This document shows, one piece after another, positions 16,489 through 25,226 of a stretch of 44,674 nucleotides of DNA. A model generated the notes under the pieces. The model did not search any database, was not told where the DNA came from, and was given only the letters and a program-made list of their open reading frames with translations. The stretch is from Singulisphaera sp. GP187. GTDB taxonomy: Bacteria > Planctomycetota > Phycisphaerae > Phycisphaerales > SM1A02. A program made the translations under genes and the position numbers. The stretch lies in NCBI GenBank assembly GCA_945868805.1, contig CAMBMO010000019.1, forward strand, positions 1 through 44,674. The letters are read 5' to 3'. The first letter of the stretch is position 1; each line of letters starts with the position of its first letter.

Positions 16489-18537
16489 CTACTTCATCAC
16501 TCCAGCCATCCGTTGTTCATGAAACGTTGCATCGCGTTCGCGCCCGACGATTCGCAGTGCCTGAGCGAGCATGACGCCGGATCGGTACCAGTTGCTCTGA
16601 CGTGCAAACTGAGGCGCGATCCCGACCGGTACTTCCATTTCGTTGAACGCGCGCTCGTGAAGCGACACATTGCTCGCGGCGTCGTTTCGCTGTGCGAGCA
16701 GCTTCGACGCCTCTTGAAGCGCGACGATTGCGAACGGACCATCGTTGGCATAGCGACTCAGGATCATCTCGTAGCAACGCCCAGCCGCGACGGGATTGCC
16801 CTGCGCCTTGTAGAGGTCGGCCTGCTGAAGGAGGATCTGCCCGGCGAGATCGCCACGATCACTAAAAAGAGAAAGCGCCCCATCGAGAGCCTCCTGCCGT
16901 GCGGAAATGTCGCTGATGGAATCGATCATCGGGGCAATCGTGCGTAGAGCAAACTCGGGATATGAATCCGCGCACAATGTCAGGATGTCCGATGACCACT
17001 GTTGTTTCTGTTCGGTCGACATCGCGCCACTGCCAGCGGCACGACCGATGAGTTCCCAGGAACGTGCATCTGTTAAGCATGCCTTCACGGCAACATGAGT
17101 GAGTGCGAGAACTTTCTCGATCGTCTCCGCCGAGACTGAAGATACGGCGTTGGCATTGGATGGACTGCCACCGGTGGACCCTTGGATCGGCTGGAGCAGA
17201 CGTGACGCCGCGATACGCAGTGCGGCTGAAATGAGTCGATCTTCGATCGGCTCAAGTCCATAGTTCAGCACCATCGGCATTTGTGTGCTCGAGATTTGAG
17301 ATCCAGTTTGCGGGTCGCGGATGAACCCTTCGACGCTCTGATAGCCGCCAAAGCGTCCGATTTCGTCCCAGGATGGTCCACGCGGGTACTTGCCGACAAA
17401 TCCAATCCATGCATGAGCGAGCACGCCGTCGGTGGCGGTCGTGTAGACGCATGGAACGCCAATCGACTTTCCGACCGTCGTCGCGAAGTACGCCTGATCC
17501 GCGCAAATTCCGCCGTAAAGCAATATGTTCGCAAGATTCCATCCCGCAGCGGTCACCTTCTTCGGTCTCCCTTTTTCAAGGTGATCGAAGTCGTATTCAA
17601 TCTCGTCGTACAGCAGGCCAACAGTTCGATTCCCCGCGTACTTGCGGAGCGCCCAATTCATTTCATCGCTCGTCGCCGCCACATCGACCACATAGATGAG
17701 TAACTCGGGCGCGATGCCTCTGATTCCGAAGAGCATTTTCTTTTCGCCCGCCAAAAAGTGATCGAATGTCGCGAGTGGTCCACACCCCTGCGCAAGATTT
17801 TCGTTGACCTGCACAACGACTGGTGCGTCGTTGACAACCGCAATCGCGGCGGCGAGCTCTGGGAATCGCTCGACGAACTCGCTTCGCTCCGTCATCACCA
17901 ATCTTGCGATTCGAAGCACTCGGGCGAGATCTTCTCGCTGTGGATCGACGACGAGCGCGAGGGTCCGCGCGAAGATCGGGTGCGCGAGAAACTCCCGGGC
18001 GACCGCACCTCGCTCGGATTCCGGAGCGGCGACGATGATTCTCGATAACTGCCAAGCGGCGGCGGTCTGCGCTAATCTCGCGAGGATCGGCTTCGACGCT
18101 GACGAGATCATCTCCGATTTCGTTGCCGACTTTGGTGCCGACTTTGGTGACGATTTCGTTGCCGGTTTGGAAGCGCGTCGCGCTTGCTTGGGAGTCGAAT
18201 CTTTCCCATGGGACGTGACCGACCACGTCGCGAGAAAGTCACTCGCGTCTGCGTCGAGTCGCTCCCCGCATTCGGTTGAGACCTTCAATCCATCGGCTGT
18301 TCCTGATGCGACCGACGCGATGCCGGTCTCGCCCGCTTCGCCGAAGAGAGTTCGAAAATCATCGGTCGATGGACGACCGGTGTCACGAGCGACGGGGCCG
18401 CTCTTCTGGGGTGCCACCGGAGGGCTACTCGCGGGCAACTGCGCGCCGGCAACGCCCGCCAGCGTTCCAATCACTCCAGCCGACGCCAGCAGAGCCGAAC
18501 ATTCCGAACCACGGAACGATCGAGGCTTGCGGCTCAC
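16489..18537 (-). CDS. Exported transglutaminase-like protein with helical C-terminus
   Basis: Probably periplasmic, 682 aa, function unknown. The GTG at 18537-18535 was chosen because it overlaps the upstream lipoprotein stop as GTGA and starts a good signal peptide (VSRKPRSFRGSECSALLASA, cut near GVAGA/Q). A KS-rich linker at about 124-143 (KSSPKSAPKSATKSE) is coded by 12-bp repeats. The region 340-385 carries a transglutaminase/protease-like core: Cys345 in LLYGGICADQAYFATTVGKS and His375 in VLAHAWIGFVG. The third residue of a Cys-His-Asp triad is not certain. From about 440 onward the protein is alpha-helical and TPR-like (GDLAGQILLQQADLYKAQGN, PVAAGRCYEMILSRYANDGP). Cross-linking, amidase, peptidase or a non-catalytic role are all possible. 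Confidence 0.8.
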   Translation of the reverse strand: MSRKPRSFRGSECSALLASAGVIGTLAGVAGAQLPASSPPVAPQKSGPVARDTGRPSTDDFRTLFGEAGETGIASVASGTADGLKVSTECGERLDADASDFLATWSVTSHGKDSTPKQARRASKPATKSSPKSAPKSATKSEMISSASKPILARLAQTAAAWQLSRIIVAAPESERGAVAREFLAHPIFARTLALVVDPQREDLARVLRIARLVMTERSEFVERFPELAAAIAVVNDAPVVVQVNENLAQGCGPLATFDHFLAGEKKMLFGIRGIAPELLIYVVDVAATSDEMNWALRKYAGNRTVGLLYDEIEYDFDHLEKGRPKKVTAAGWNLANILLYGGICADQAYFATTVGKSIGVPCVYTTATDGVLAHAWIGFVGKYPRGPSWDEIGRFGGYQSVEGFIRDPQTGSQISSTQMPMVLNYGLEPIEDRLISAALRIAASRLLQPIQGSTGGSPSNANAVSSVSAETIEKVLALTHVAVKACLTDARSWELIGRAAGSGAMSTEQKQQWSSDILTLCADSYPEFALRTIAPMIDSISDISARQEALDGALSLFSDRGDLAGQILLQQADLYKAQGNPVAAGRCYEMILSRYANDGPFAIVALQEASKLLAQRNDAASNVSLHERAFNEMEVPVGIAPQFARQSNWYRSGVMLAQALRIVGRERDATFHEQRMAGVMK
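18121..18168 (-). repeat. Four 12-bp repeats coding the Lys-Ser-rich linker
   Basis: On the plus strand the units are CGTTGCCGACTT, TGGTGCCGACTT, TGGTGACGATTT and CGTTGCCGGTTT. On the minus strand they encode PATK, SSPK, SAPK and SATK, a flexible positively charged spacer after the signal-peptide region of the transglutaminase-like protein. Confidence 0.75.
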
Positions 18538-18932
18538 TTTTGCTCCCGCACCCACGCTTGCGCCATCATCAACCGCCGATCAACGCATGTGTCAAATGGA
18601 TCCGCGGTTCGCATATTCACACCCTCGATTTCAAAGGTGTAATGCCCAGGCTCTTCTGGGCAGATTGACGACCCGAACTGGTATCTCATCGTCCCGCGCG
18701 ACGCGACAAACGAGCAGCGACCCACGATCGTCTCGGATTCTTTGAGATCCACGACAAAGATTCCTGTCTCTGTGAATTCGAGGAGCACGCCACTCTCAAC
18801 GCCACGCCAGCGCCCGACGATGCTCTGGGGGACTTGCGGCGATGGGATGCTCTTGCAACCAGTCCCAACCATGGCGAGCAATCCCACGAGAACAAGCGTC
18901 TGTCCGACCCGAGTGCGTGACCAGTAACTCAT
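18534..18932 (-). CDS. Small putative lipoprotein, lipocalin-like beta protein
   Basis: 132 aa, exported. The ATG at 18932-18930 gives MSYWSRTRVGQTLVLVGLLA followed by MVGTGCKS, a signal peptide with a plausible but imperfect lipobox (Cys about residue 26). The mature part (SIVGRWRGVESGVLLEFTET, GIFVVDLKESETIVGRCSFV, RGTMRYQFGSSICPEEPGHY) alternates strand-like segments. It resembles small lipocalin-like proteins that begin IxGxWxG. Two Cys in the mature chain could pair. The stop overlaps the GTG of the transglutaminase-like gene, so the two are translated together and may work together at the envelope. No specific function is recognised. Confidence 0.75.
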   Translation of the reverse strand: MSYWSRTRVGQTLVLVGLLAMVGTGCKSIPSPQVPQSIVGRWRGVESGVLLEFTETGIFVVDLKESETIVGRCSFVASRGTMRYQFGSSICPEEPGHYTFEIEGVNMRTADPFDTCVDRRLMMAQAWVREQK

Positions 18933-19092
18933 TCGAACGTGCGACAGACCGTCCCTATGCGGTAGTTCCAACATGATCCCGCGAGTGTAGAAGGAAAGTT
19001 GAGAAGTTCACTTGCATCGCGCGACGCGAATCCGACTGTGTTGGCAAGACCTTTGGCGCGGGGATTTTTCGCACAAAACTCCGAAGGCATGT

Positions 19093-19131
19093 ATGACGGA
19101 TCGGTTCGCTCAGCGGGAACCGATCCGTCAT
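19093..19131. terminator. 15-bp perfect inverted repeat with plus-strand T-tract
   Basis: ATGACGGATCGGTTC (19093-19107) pairs perfectly with GAACCGATCCGTCAT (19117-19131) around a 9-nt loop. On the plus strand TTTTT follows 4 nt later (19135-19139). On the minus strand the hairpin begins at the last base of the stop codon of the gene ending at 19131 and has no T-tract after it. It may be an mRNA 3'-end structure for that gene or a terminator for an unannotated plus-strand transcript. The surrounding 18933-19130 region shows no other gene. Confidence 0.65.
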
Positions 19132-19814
19132 CAATTTTTGAGAGACTCGTCGCGCTCGATGGCTTCTTCGCGATCTTGATGCACGCAATCTTCGCCTTCC
19201 TGACTTGGCTTGGGCAGGTCTTGATCGCGATCGCTCGGACTCGGTTCGGCCGCCACTTCAAATCCATGCTCTGCCTTGAAGCGATCCCGTTCTGATGCCG
19301 TCGCGTAGTGTCGCTGAAAGAGCTCGCGCTCGAGAGTTCCCCCGCCACCGATCAGATCGATGAACTCGTGCACTCCCGCATCAGGAGGAAGATCCCTCAC
19401 AGGCTCGACGAGAATGCGATCCACGAGACGTTCGTAGAGTGCGCGATCGGTCAAGTGATTCGTGTGGAGAAGGAAAATTCCAAGGTCGCCAAGCCCCGCA
19501 ATGACGAGCCAGAGCGAATCAAAGAGTTCAGCATCGTCGAGGGAGTTCGGGGCGGCTGGGCGCAGACCGCACTCCTCCAATTGACTGAGATTCGTGGTCA
19601 TCGGCGCGTGTTCGAAGTCGTAGATCAGCGTCCAATAGAGTCGGTCGTTGCAATCGTCCCTCGTCGCCGCATCGGCGACGAGTCGATCGATTGCGGCGGA
19701 CCGCGCATTGCGCTTCGTGGCGAAGATGTCGGACAGTTGTGGGTCGGACAGTTGTGGGTCGGACCGGTGTGGGTCGCTCCGTCTGTCATTTGTTTGGTTC
19801 ATCGATGGCTCCAT
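19131..19814 (-). CDS. Hypothetical protein with N-terminal SDPQL repeats
   Basis: 227 aa, no family recognised. It begins MEPSMNQTNDRRSDPHRSDP and continues QLSDPQLSD, a 5-residue repeat coded by 15-bp DNA units. The central part is soluble and helical (NSLDDAELFDSLWLVIAGLG, DRALYERLVDRILVEPVRDL), with one hydrophobic stretch too short and interrupted for a membrane helix. The C-terminus is highly charged (FEVAAEPSPSDRDQDLPKPS, then EEAIERDESLKN). There is no signal peptide. It lies 57 bp downstream of the beta-mannosidase on the same strand and could be the last gene of that operon. A start at Met5 is equally possible. Confidence 0.65.
   Translation of the reverse strand: MEPSMNQTNDRRSDPHRSDPQLSDPQLSDIFATKRNARSAAIDRLVADAATRDDCNDRLYWTLIYDFEHAPMTTNLSQLEECGLRPAAPNSLDDAELFDSLWLVIAGLGDLGIFLLHTNHLTDRALYERLVDRILVEPVRDLPPDAGVHEFIDLIGGGGTLERELFQRHYATASERDRFKAEHGFEVAAEPSPSDRDQDLPKPSQEGEDCVHQDREEAIERDESLKN
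19731..19775 (-). repeat. 15-bp tandem repeat in the hypothetical gene
   Basis: On the plus strand GGACAGTTGTGGGTC occurs at 19731-19745 and 19746-19760, with a diverged copy GGACCGGTGTGGGTC at 19761-19775. It encodes the repeated DPQLS/DPQLS/DPHRS segment. The first two copies are identical, which suggests recent slippage. Confidence 0.85.
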
Positions 19815-19871
19815 GCGGATCGAAATGATCGGCGCGTGAAACCTATGAGCGTGCGAAGTCGAAGCTGGGAA

Positions 19872-22460
19872 TCAAGACCCTTTTTCTTGTGGCGCCGACA
19901 CGCACGATGCGATGCGCATCCCGCTCGCATAGAGATCAACGCCGTGGCAGCCGGATCGCCAAGAGACATCGATGCGCATCGATCCACCAGCGGGGAGTGA
20001 GAAGAGCATTGGGGAAAGACTCAACCAATCGCCCCGTGGCACCACGAGTGCGTCGATGATCGCAGTCGTTGCTCGCACGAGTACAGTCGAAGAGGCGATG
20101 CCACTCCCATTCAACGGTGGTGAATCCTCCCATTCGATCGTCGCTCGGGGAACGAAGACTGCTCCACTCGGAGTCCGCAATTCACGCTCGTGCGCCCCTG
20201 CGACCCATGCGATTGAAATCGGATCGACGCGCAATCCAGTCGGTGCCTCAGCGAACAAAACGCTCATCGCATCTGGAAGAAATTCTGCTGGGACGCGCAG
20301 TGCTGTCATCGATTCCCACGGCTTCGCAGAAAAACCGTCGAGAAAGGTCTCGCACAAGGTGGCGCGCGACGTGGCCTGATTGCCCACGGTCAACGGGCAT
20401 TTCTTCAGTGATATCCGCCCATTCCACGCGGTTGGCGTCTCGTTGACTGCATCGACGACAAGAATTCCGGCACGCTCATGAATCGCGAGCATTCGCGGCG
20501 AGCACGCTTCTCGAACGGCGTGCCATGCGGGTTTGGCACGTCCATGGACATCGATCAGCGACCAAGAGTGACCCGTCCACGCATCATTCAGCTGCCAGAC
20601 GAGTGCACCCATGCACCGTGGACGATTGACGCGATACCACGTGTACGCAATTCGCATCGCCTTCGCCTGCACCGTCTGTGCCTGCACGATCCACGCAGCG
20701 AAATCCTTGGGAGGATCGAAGCGATCTGTAAGAAACCTCCCATATTGCGGTTCGTCGCCGCCAGTCGCACGCTGACGAGGGGCGATGAGCGCGCAGCCGT
20801 CCGTCGGTGTCATCGACGCGAGTTGCGACTCGTCGATTTCAAGTGCCTGCGCGATCGACTGGAGCGCTGGCGGCGACTGATGACCAAACTCGCTCGCGAA
20901 TCGTGGCGTGACCGTGCGCAACCCTTCGACCTTCGCTGATGCATCCCAAATGTGACGATCACCACGCATCGCATCGTTGGGATCAAGTTCGAGCGATCCC
21001 GACCAAGGGCTCTCGGGCCAGTAGGGCCGCGTTGAATCGAGTTCCGCGCAGATGCGCGGCAAGAGTTCCAACCAGTACTTCCGACCCCACGTTTGACCAT
21101 CACGCAGTCGCTGACGGAATCCCCACGAATGCCACGCAAGAATGTCCTCGTTTCCGCCACACCAAATCACGACCGACGGATGGGACGAGAGCCTCGCGAC
21201 CTGATAGCGCGCTTCCGCTTCGACGAGCATCGGGTATGGATCGTCCTCGGGATAGGTCGCACATGCGAATGCGAAGTCCTGCCAGACCAGCAGACCGAGT
21301 TCGTCGCAGAGTTCGTACCAAGCATTCGTTTCATATCCACCACCACCCCACACCCGCAGCATCACCAAGTTCGCCTCGCATGCCTGCAACAGTCGTTGCC
21401 GAATCTCATGGGAGTCAGCTCGGAAAAGTCCCTCTGGAATCCAGTTCGCGCCGGCGCACCAGATCGATTGGTCGTTCACTCGAATCGCAAATCGGTTTCC
21501 GTCCACTTCTGCGGTCGTATCGAGTGCGACGCTCCGCAAGCCGATTCGCCCTGACCACTGACCTAGTTTCGCCCCCTGCCGTGTCAATTCGACAGTGACA
21601 CGGTGAATGTGCTGTGCGCCATAGCCGCGTGGCCACCAACGCATGGGTTTGGGGATCTCGATGACTGCATGGGCGATCGCCCCGCGAGGGCTTTTCTTGA
21701 ATGCGCTCGAAACTTCGAAGACTCGCCCATCTGGAGATTCAATCTCGACGCGTGCTTCAATGTGCGCGTGATCGTCACCGCAGATTCCATCCACGAAGAG
21801 ATCGATGGTCGCGGACTCCTGCGTGCAGGTTCGCACCAGCGGTCGCACGGCATCGATACGTGCGCCGCTCCACGCGTGCACAAGCACCGCCCCAACCGGT
21901 CCACTCGATGGCACTCGCGGTCCCCAGTCCCAGCCGAATTGGCACGCCGTCTTGCGAAGGAATGGATATGGGGTCCAGTCGCCGTTGACCGGACGCGTTC
22001 CGAGTTCCTTCTCGAGTCGTTCCACTTCGCTCACTGGTCCCGCGCACTCGATCTCCAGCAGGAATTCGCGAGTGCCATCGCCCTGCCGTGCGATCGCTGA
22101 GATGTCGACTCGATGCGGGTAAAACTCGCTCGCCGTTCGCAGGACGACTTCGCCATTGAGGCGCACGTGTGCAACCGTGTCGATTGATTCGAAGACCAAC
22201 TCGATGTGCGTATGCGCGAGAATTTCTGGGGAGAGCTTAAATGTTCGACTCCAAGTAAACGCCGTGCGTCCGATCCAAGATTGCGCACTCTCGCCACCCA
22301 GAGAATCTGGATGCGGAATCACTCCTTCGCAAATCAGGTCAGCATGTGCGCATCCTGGCACGAATGCGGGCCACGACCGCCCATCTGCGGCTGTCATCGT
22401 CCACATTTCGCCGCAGAGACTTGATTCGATTGCGCGCATCTTGGGACTTTGCAATTCCAC
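19872..22460 (-). CDS. GH2 beta-mannosidase
   Basis: Hydrolyses terminal beta-D-mannose from mannosides and mannan oligosaccharides. It is 862 aa, close to the usual length. GH2 layout: an N-terminal sugar-binding jelly roll with WPAFVPGCAHADLICEGVIP and the beta-mannosidase hallmark ACQFGWDWGPR (about 172-182), Ig-like domains, then the TIM barrel. The acid/base Glu438 is in VIWCGGNEDI and the nucleophile Glu524 in RFASEFGHQSPP. MGALVWQLNDAWTGHSWSLI is the conserved barrel end. No signal peptide, so probably cytosolic, working on imported oligosaccharides. The GTG at 22460 directly follows the symporter TGA (zero spacing); ATG at 22439 is an alternative. The upstream symporter fits substrate uptake. 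Confidence 0.93.
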   Translation of the reverse strand: MELQSPKMRAIESSLCGEMWTMTAADGRSWPAFVPGCAHADLICEGVIPHPDSLGGESAQSWIGRTAFTWSRTFKLSPEILAHTHIELVFESIDTVAHVRLNGEVVLRTASEFYPHRVDISAIARQGDGTREFLLEIECAGPVSEVERLEKELGTRPVNGDWTPYPFLRKTACQFGWDWGPRVPSSGPVGAVLVHAWSGARIDAVRPLVRTCTQESATIDLFVDGICGDDHAHIEARVEIESPDGRVFEVSSAFKKSPRGAIAHAVIEIPKPMRWWPRGYGAQHIHRVTVELTRQGAKLGQWSGRIGLRSVALDTTAEVDGNRFAIRVNDQSIWCAGANWIPEGLFRADSHEIRQRLLQACEANLVMLRVWGGGGYETNAWYELCDELGLLVWQDFAFACATYPEDDPYPMLVEAEARYQVARLSSHPSVVIWCGGNEDILAWHSWGFRQRLRDGQTWGRKYWLELLPRICAELDSTRPYWPESPWSGSLELDPNDAMRGDRHIWDASAKVEGLRTVTPRFASEFGHQSPPALQSIAQALEIDESQLASMTPTDGCALIAPRQRATGGDEPQYGRFLTDRFDPPKDFAAWIVQAQTVQAKAMRIAYTWYRVNRPRCMGALVWQLNDAWTGHSWSLIDVHGRAKPAWHAVREACSPRMLAIHERAGILVVDAVNETPTAWNGRISLKKCPLTVGNQATSRATLCETFLDGFSAKPWESMTALRVPAEFLPDAMSVLFAEAPTGLRVDPISIAWVAGAHERELRTPSGAVFVPRATIEWEDSPPLNGSGIASSTVLVRATTAIIDALVVPRGDWLSLSPMLFSLPAGGSMRIDVSWRSGCHGVDLYASGMRIASCVSAPQEKGS

Positions 22461-24512
22461 TCAGGAACCGCGAGGACGAACCTCGTCCGCGTTCACTCCG
22501 CCGATCACGGTTCCATCGTCGCGCACATCGACTGCTCGGGCGCGAAGGACTCGCACCATCCGAATCAAATCGCGAATACCGCCTGTCGTAAACCAGACCA
22601 CGACTACGACGCTCGTCCCCAGAATCATCCAAGTCCACCAGAACCACCAGTCGCTCCAAGCACCAGCAGAGATCGGATCGCCTGCTTCCTTGCGCCAGAG
22701 CGCATAGGCGGTGCCGACAAGGAAGACCACTGTAAAAAACAGCGGCCACGCGAGCGTCACAATCGTCACCGCACGGTCGGTTCCCTTGAACTGTCTATCC
22801 ATCCCGAGTTTTTCGAGCAAAGTTCTCGGCGCCGCTTCGATGTCCGCGTCAATGGACGCGTCGCCTTCGACTCGCCAGCGACCGCGATTGAGCATGCGAT
22901 CCAAGTTGAAATCGGTGCGCGGTCCAAGCAGGCTGACGCTCACATACACGCCGATCGCCGCGAGCATTCCGATGAAACTCAGCTCCTGCCCGGTGAATGT
23001 CGTGCGCAGCCAGAGGCCGATGGTCGCGGGCAATACCATCTCTGGGCCCCCCGTTGACATGTATTGCAACTCCTTCGGCGAGAACTGATTCACCACGACG
23101 CCGACCATTGCAATGATCATCCCAGTCAGCATCCCCGCCCATGCGCCTTGCGTCGATCCACGCTTCCAGTACAAGCCGCCGATGATCGCCACACCCGCGC
23201 CACCGACGAAGACACTTGCTGTGAGTGCCGCAAACATTGCGATGTATTGGTTCGGTTCATAGAGCATCGAAAAGGTGAACGCAAAGACCGCGACACCGAG
23301 CGCAGCCAACTTTAAGAGTCGAATATGCGTCCTCGGATCGAAGGGTCGCTTTCGAAATGGCAGGATCACATCCTGAATGAAGATCGATCCCCATGAATGC
23401 AAATACGCCTCGTCGGTCGAGACGGCAGCGCCAAGCATCGCAGCGATAAAGAGCCCGAGAATCCCAGTCGGAAGCATCAACGCCATCGCCAGCGGAGTAC
23501 GCATCTCGGCACGCAGCGACTCGCTGGGAATCTGTTCGAGCGCGACATGCACGCTCGCTGCTGCATCCGCGTATTCGGGTTGAGTGAGGAACGCGCGCAC
23601 CGCGAGCGGGATGACAATCGTCACAAGCATCAGCACTCGATACCGCCAGCCGTTGAGAATCTGCGCCATCCTCGCCTCGTGCGCGTTGATCGGCGCCGAG
23701 TTGTAACCCTGGTCCCCTTGCCACGCACGCGCTGCGTAGAACAAGATGAACGCGGAGATCGCCCAGTAGAGCACATCAAAATTTTTCTCCTTGCTGAGAT
23801 TGAACGGATCGACGAATGATGTGCCGTCGGGCATCGACAGCATCGCGCGTTCGAGCACCGGCCATGGAAACTGCGCGAGCAACCAAAAGCAAATGAAGAC
23901 GAATGACCCAAAGCAGAAGACACCCTGCAGAAAGTCGGTCATGATGATCGAGACCATTCCACCCGCGAAAATCATAAAGATGCCGAGCCCCAGCAGCATC
24001 AGCATCACGATCGGGAATGTCTGGAATTCGGCGCCATCGACGATGAAGCGCTCCGGCATCCCGCAGAGTGCCATGAAGAAGCGCGCAGTGACACCTGGGA
24101 AAATGCCGTAATTCACGATCCCAGAGACGAAGGCGACAATTCCTGACATCACGCGAAACTTCTTCGAGTACCGCAACTCGAAAAACTGAGCCAATGTCAT
24201 CGCGCGTGTCTCTCTGAATCGATAAATCACCCATCCCGTGATCGCCAGCAGAATCAACGACGGTCCTTCGAAATATCCCCACCAGATTTGGGTGAATCCA
24301 ACGTCGTATCCCAACTGGAAATACCAGACCAGCGTGATGACGCCGACTTGGGCCATGTTGTATGCAACCGTCACGAGGTATCGCCCCGCGCAGCGATCCG
24401 CACTCAAGAACCCGGCGACACCCCGTGCAAGTCGATTGGCGTAGAGCGCCGTCGCGATCAGCACCACAACGAAGCCAAGCACGATCGACCAGTCGAGCAC
24501 AGATGGTGTCAC
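22461..24512 (-). CDS. Sodium:solute symporter (SSS family)
   Basis: Inner-membrane Na+-coupled transporter, about 683 aa with many hydrophobic helices. The GTG at 24512-24510 gives MTPSVLDWSIVLGFVVVLIA, the usual start just before helix 1; an upstream in-frame GTG at 24575 would add a basic leader and overlap the divergent lipoprotein gene. Family features are GVAGFLSADRCAGRYLVTVA, QFFELRYSKKFRVMSGIVAF (the ELRY motif of SSS proteins) and FIAAMLGAAVSTDEAYLHSW. A C-terminal extension has two extra helices (TIVTLAWPLFFTVVFLVGTA, WWFWWTWMILGTSVVVVVWF) and a cytosolic linker. The next gene is beta-mannosidase with no spacing, so mannose, mannosides or a derived sugar are likely substrates, though SSS substrates are hard to predict. 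Confidence 0.9.
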   Translation of the reverse strand: MTPSVLDWSIVLGFVVVLIATALYANRLARGVAGFLSADRCAGRYLVTVAYNMAQVGVITLVWYFQLGYDVGFTQIWWGYFEGPSLILLAITGWVIYRFRETRAMTLAQFFELRYSKKFRVMSGIVAFVSGIVNYGIFPGVTARFFMALCGMPERFIVDGAEFQTFPIVMLMLLGLGIFMIFAGGMVSIIMTDFLQGVFCFGSFVFICFWLLAQFPWPVLERAMLSMPDGTSFVDPFNLSKEKNFDVLYWAISAFILFYAARAWQGDQGYNSAPINAHEARMAQILNGWRYRVLMLVTIVIPLAVRAFLTQPEYADAAASVHVALEQIPSESLRAEMRTPLAMALMLPTGILGLFIAAMLGAAVSTDEAYLHSWGSIFIQDVILPFRKRPFDPRTHIRLLKLAALGVAVFAFTFSMLYEPNQYIAMFAALTASVFVGGAGVAIIGGLYWKRGSTQGAWAGMLTGMIIAMVGVVVNQFSPKELQYMSTGGPEMVLPATIGLWLRTTFTGQELSFIGMLAAIGVYVSVSLLGPRTDFNLDRMLNRGRWRVEGDASIDADIEAAPRTLLEKLGMDRQFKGTDRAVTIVTLAWPLFFTVVFLVGTAYALWRKEAGDPISAGAWSDWWFWWTWMILGTSVVVVVWFTTGGIRDLIRMVRVLRARAVDVRDDGTVIGGVNADEVRPRGS

Positions 24513-24557
24513 CCGCTCAAGATAGATGGAATGCAAGAGGCGAGTAGCCTTGACTTC

Positions 24558-25199
24558 ATGCCGAGACGACTTCACATGTTCGCGATCAATGGGTTTACCG
24601 CCTTCGTCGCCTTCGTAGGGGTCGCAGGTTGCACGACCGTGCCAACGAGCCTCCCAGTCGCAATCGGTTCGATACTTTCACAGTCAGAGTTGGCGTCCAT
24701 TCTCCCATCGAAAGACCTTGACGGAAACACGCTTCCCGTTGGGACGGTTGCAACCATCTACTACTTCACTGGTCCGGAGTGTCCGATCAGCCGCGCATAC
24801 TCCCCCGAGGTCGCTCGCCTCGCGGCGCGGGATCGCACACGCGGAGTTGTCTGGGTCATGGCGTTTCCGGAAGAGGGAATCACCGCCGAAAACATCCGCA
24901 CATTTCAGCGCGAGTATTCGCTCTCGTTGCCATCGTTTCTGGATACATCGAATGCGCTCTGCTGTGATCTCGGCGTCCAAGTGATTCCGTCAGTTGCCGT
25001 CGTTTCGGCAAGCGGACAATTGATCTATCGAGGTCGAATCGACAATCGATATAAGAGCCTGGGCGTTTCTCTCGGACCTCCGACAATTCGAGACCTCGAT
25101 GATGTCGTGAACGCCGTTGTCGCGGGCGCGCCCCTCCCACCTGCGTCGACACCCGCCATCGGTTGCGTTCTCGCTCCTTGTGGAAGCGCGCGGTTCTAG
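24558..25199 (+). CDS. Redoxin-like lipoprotein with single-Cys ECPIS motif
   Basis: Envelope-anchored thioredoxin-fold protein, 213 aa. MPRRLHMFAINGFTAFVAFV followed by GVAGC is a signal peptide with a clean lipobox (VAGC). Met7 (24576) is an alternative start. The thioredoxin-like core has IYYFTGPECPISRAYSPEVA, VVWVMAFPEEGITAENIRTF, then VQVIPSVAVVSASGQLIYRG with the cis-Pro (IPS) of thioredoxin folds. The active-site position reads ECPIS, one Cys rather than CxxC, as in a redoxin group common in planctomycetes. Two extra Cys (ALCCDLG) and two at the C-terminus (GCVLAPCG) could supply disulfide partners. The role may be thiol redox or a non-redox scaffold. It is divergent from the symporter and 27 nt upstream of xylulokinase. 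Confidence 0.82.
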   Translation: MPRRLHMFAINGFTAFVAFVGVAGCTTVPTSLPVAIGSILSQSELASILPSKDLDGNTLPVGTVATIYYFTGPECPISRAYSPEVARLAARDRTRGVVWVMAFPEEGITAENIRTFQREYSLSLPSFLDTSNALCCDLGVQVIPSVAVVSASGQLIYRGRIDNRYKSLGVSLGPPTIRDLDDVVNAVVAGAPLPPASTPAIGCVLAPCGSARF

Positions 25200-25226
25200 C
25201 ACTCTCGACACGCCGGAGCCGCTGAC

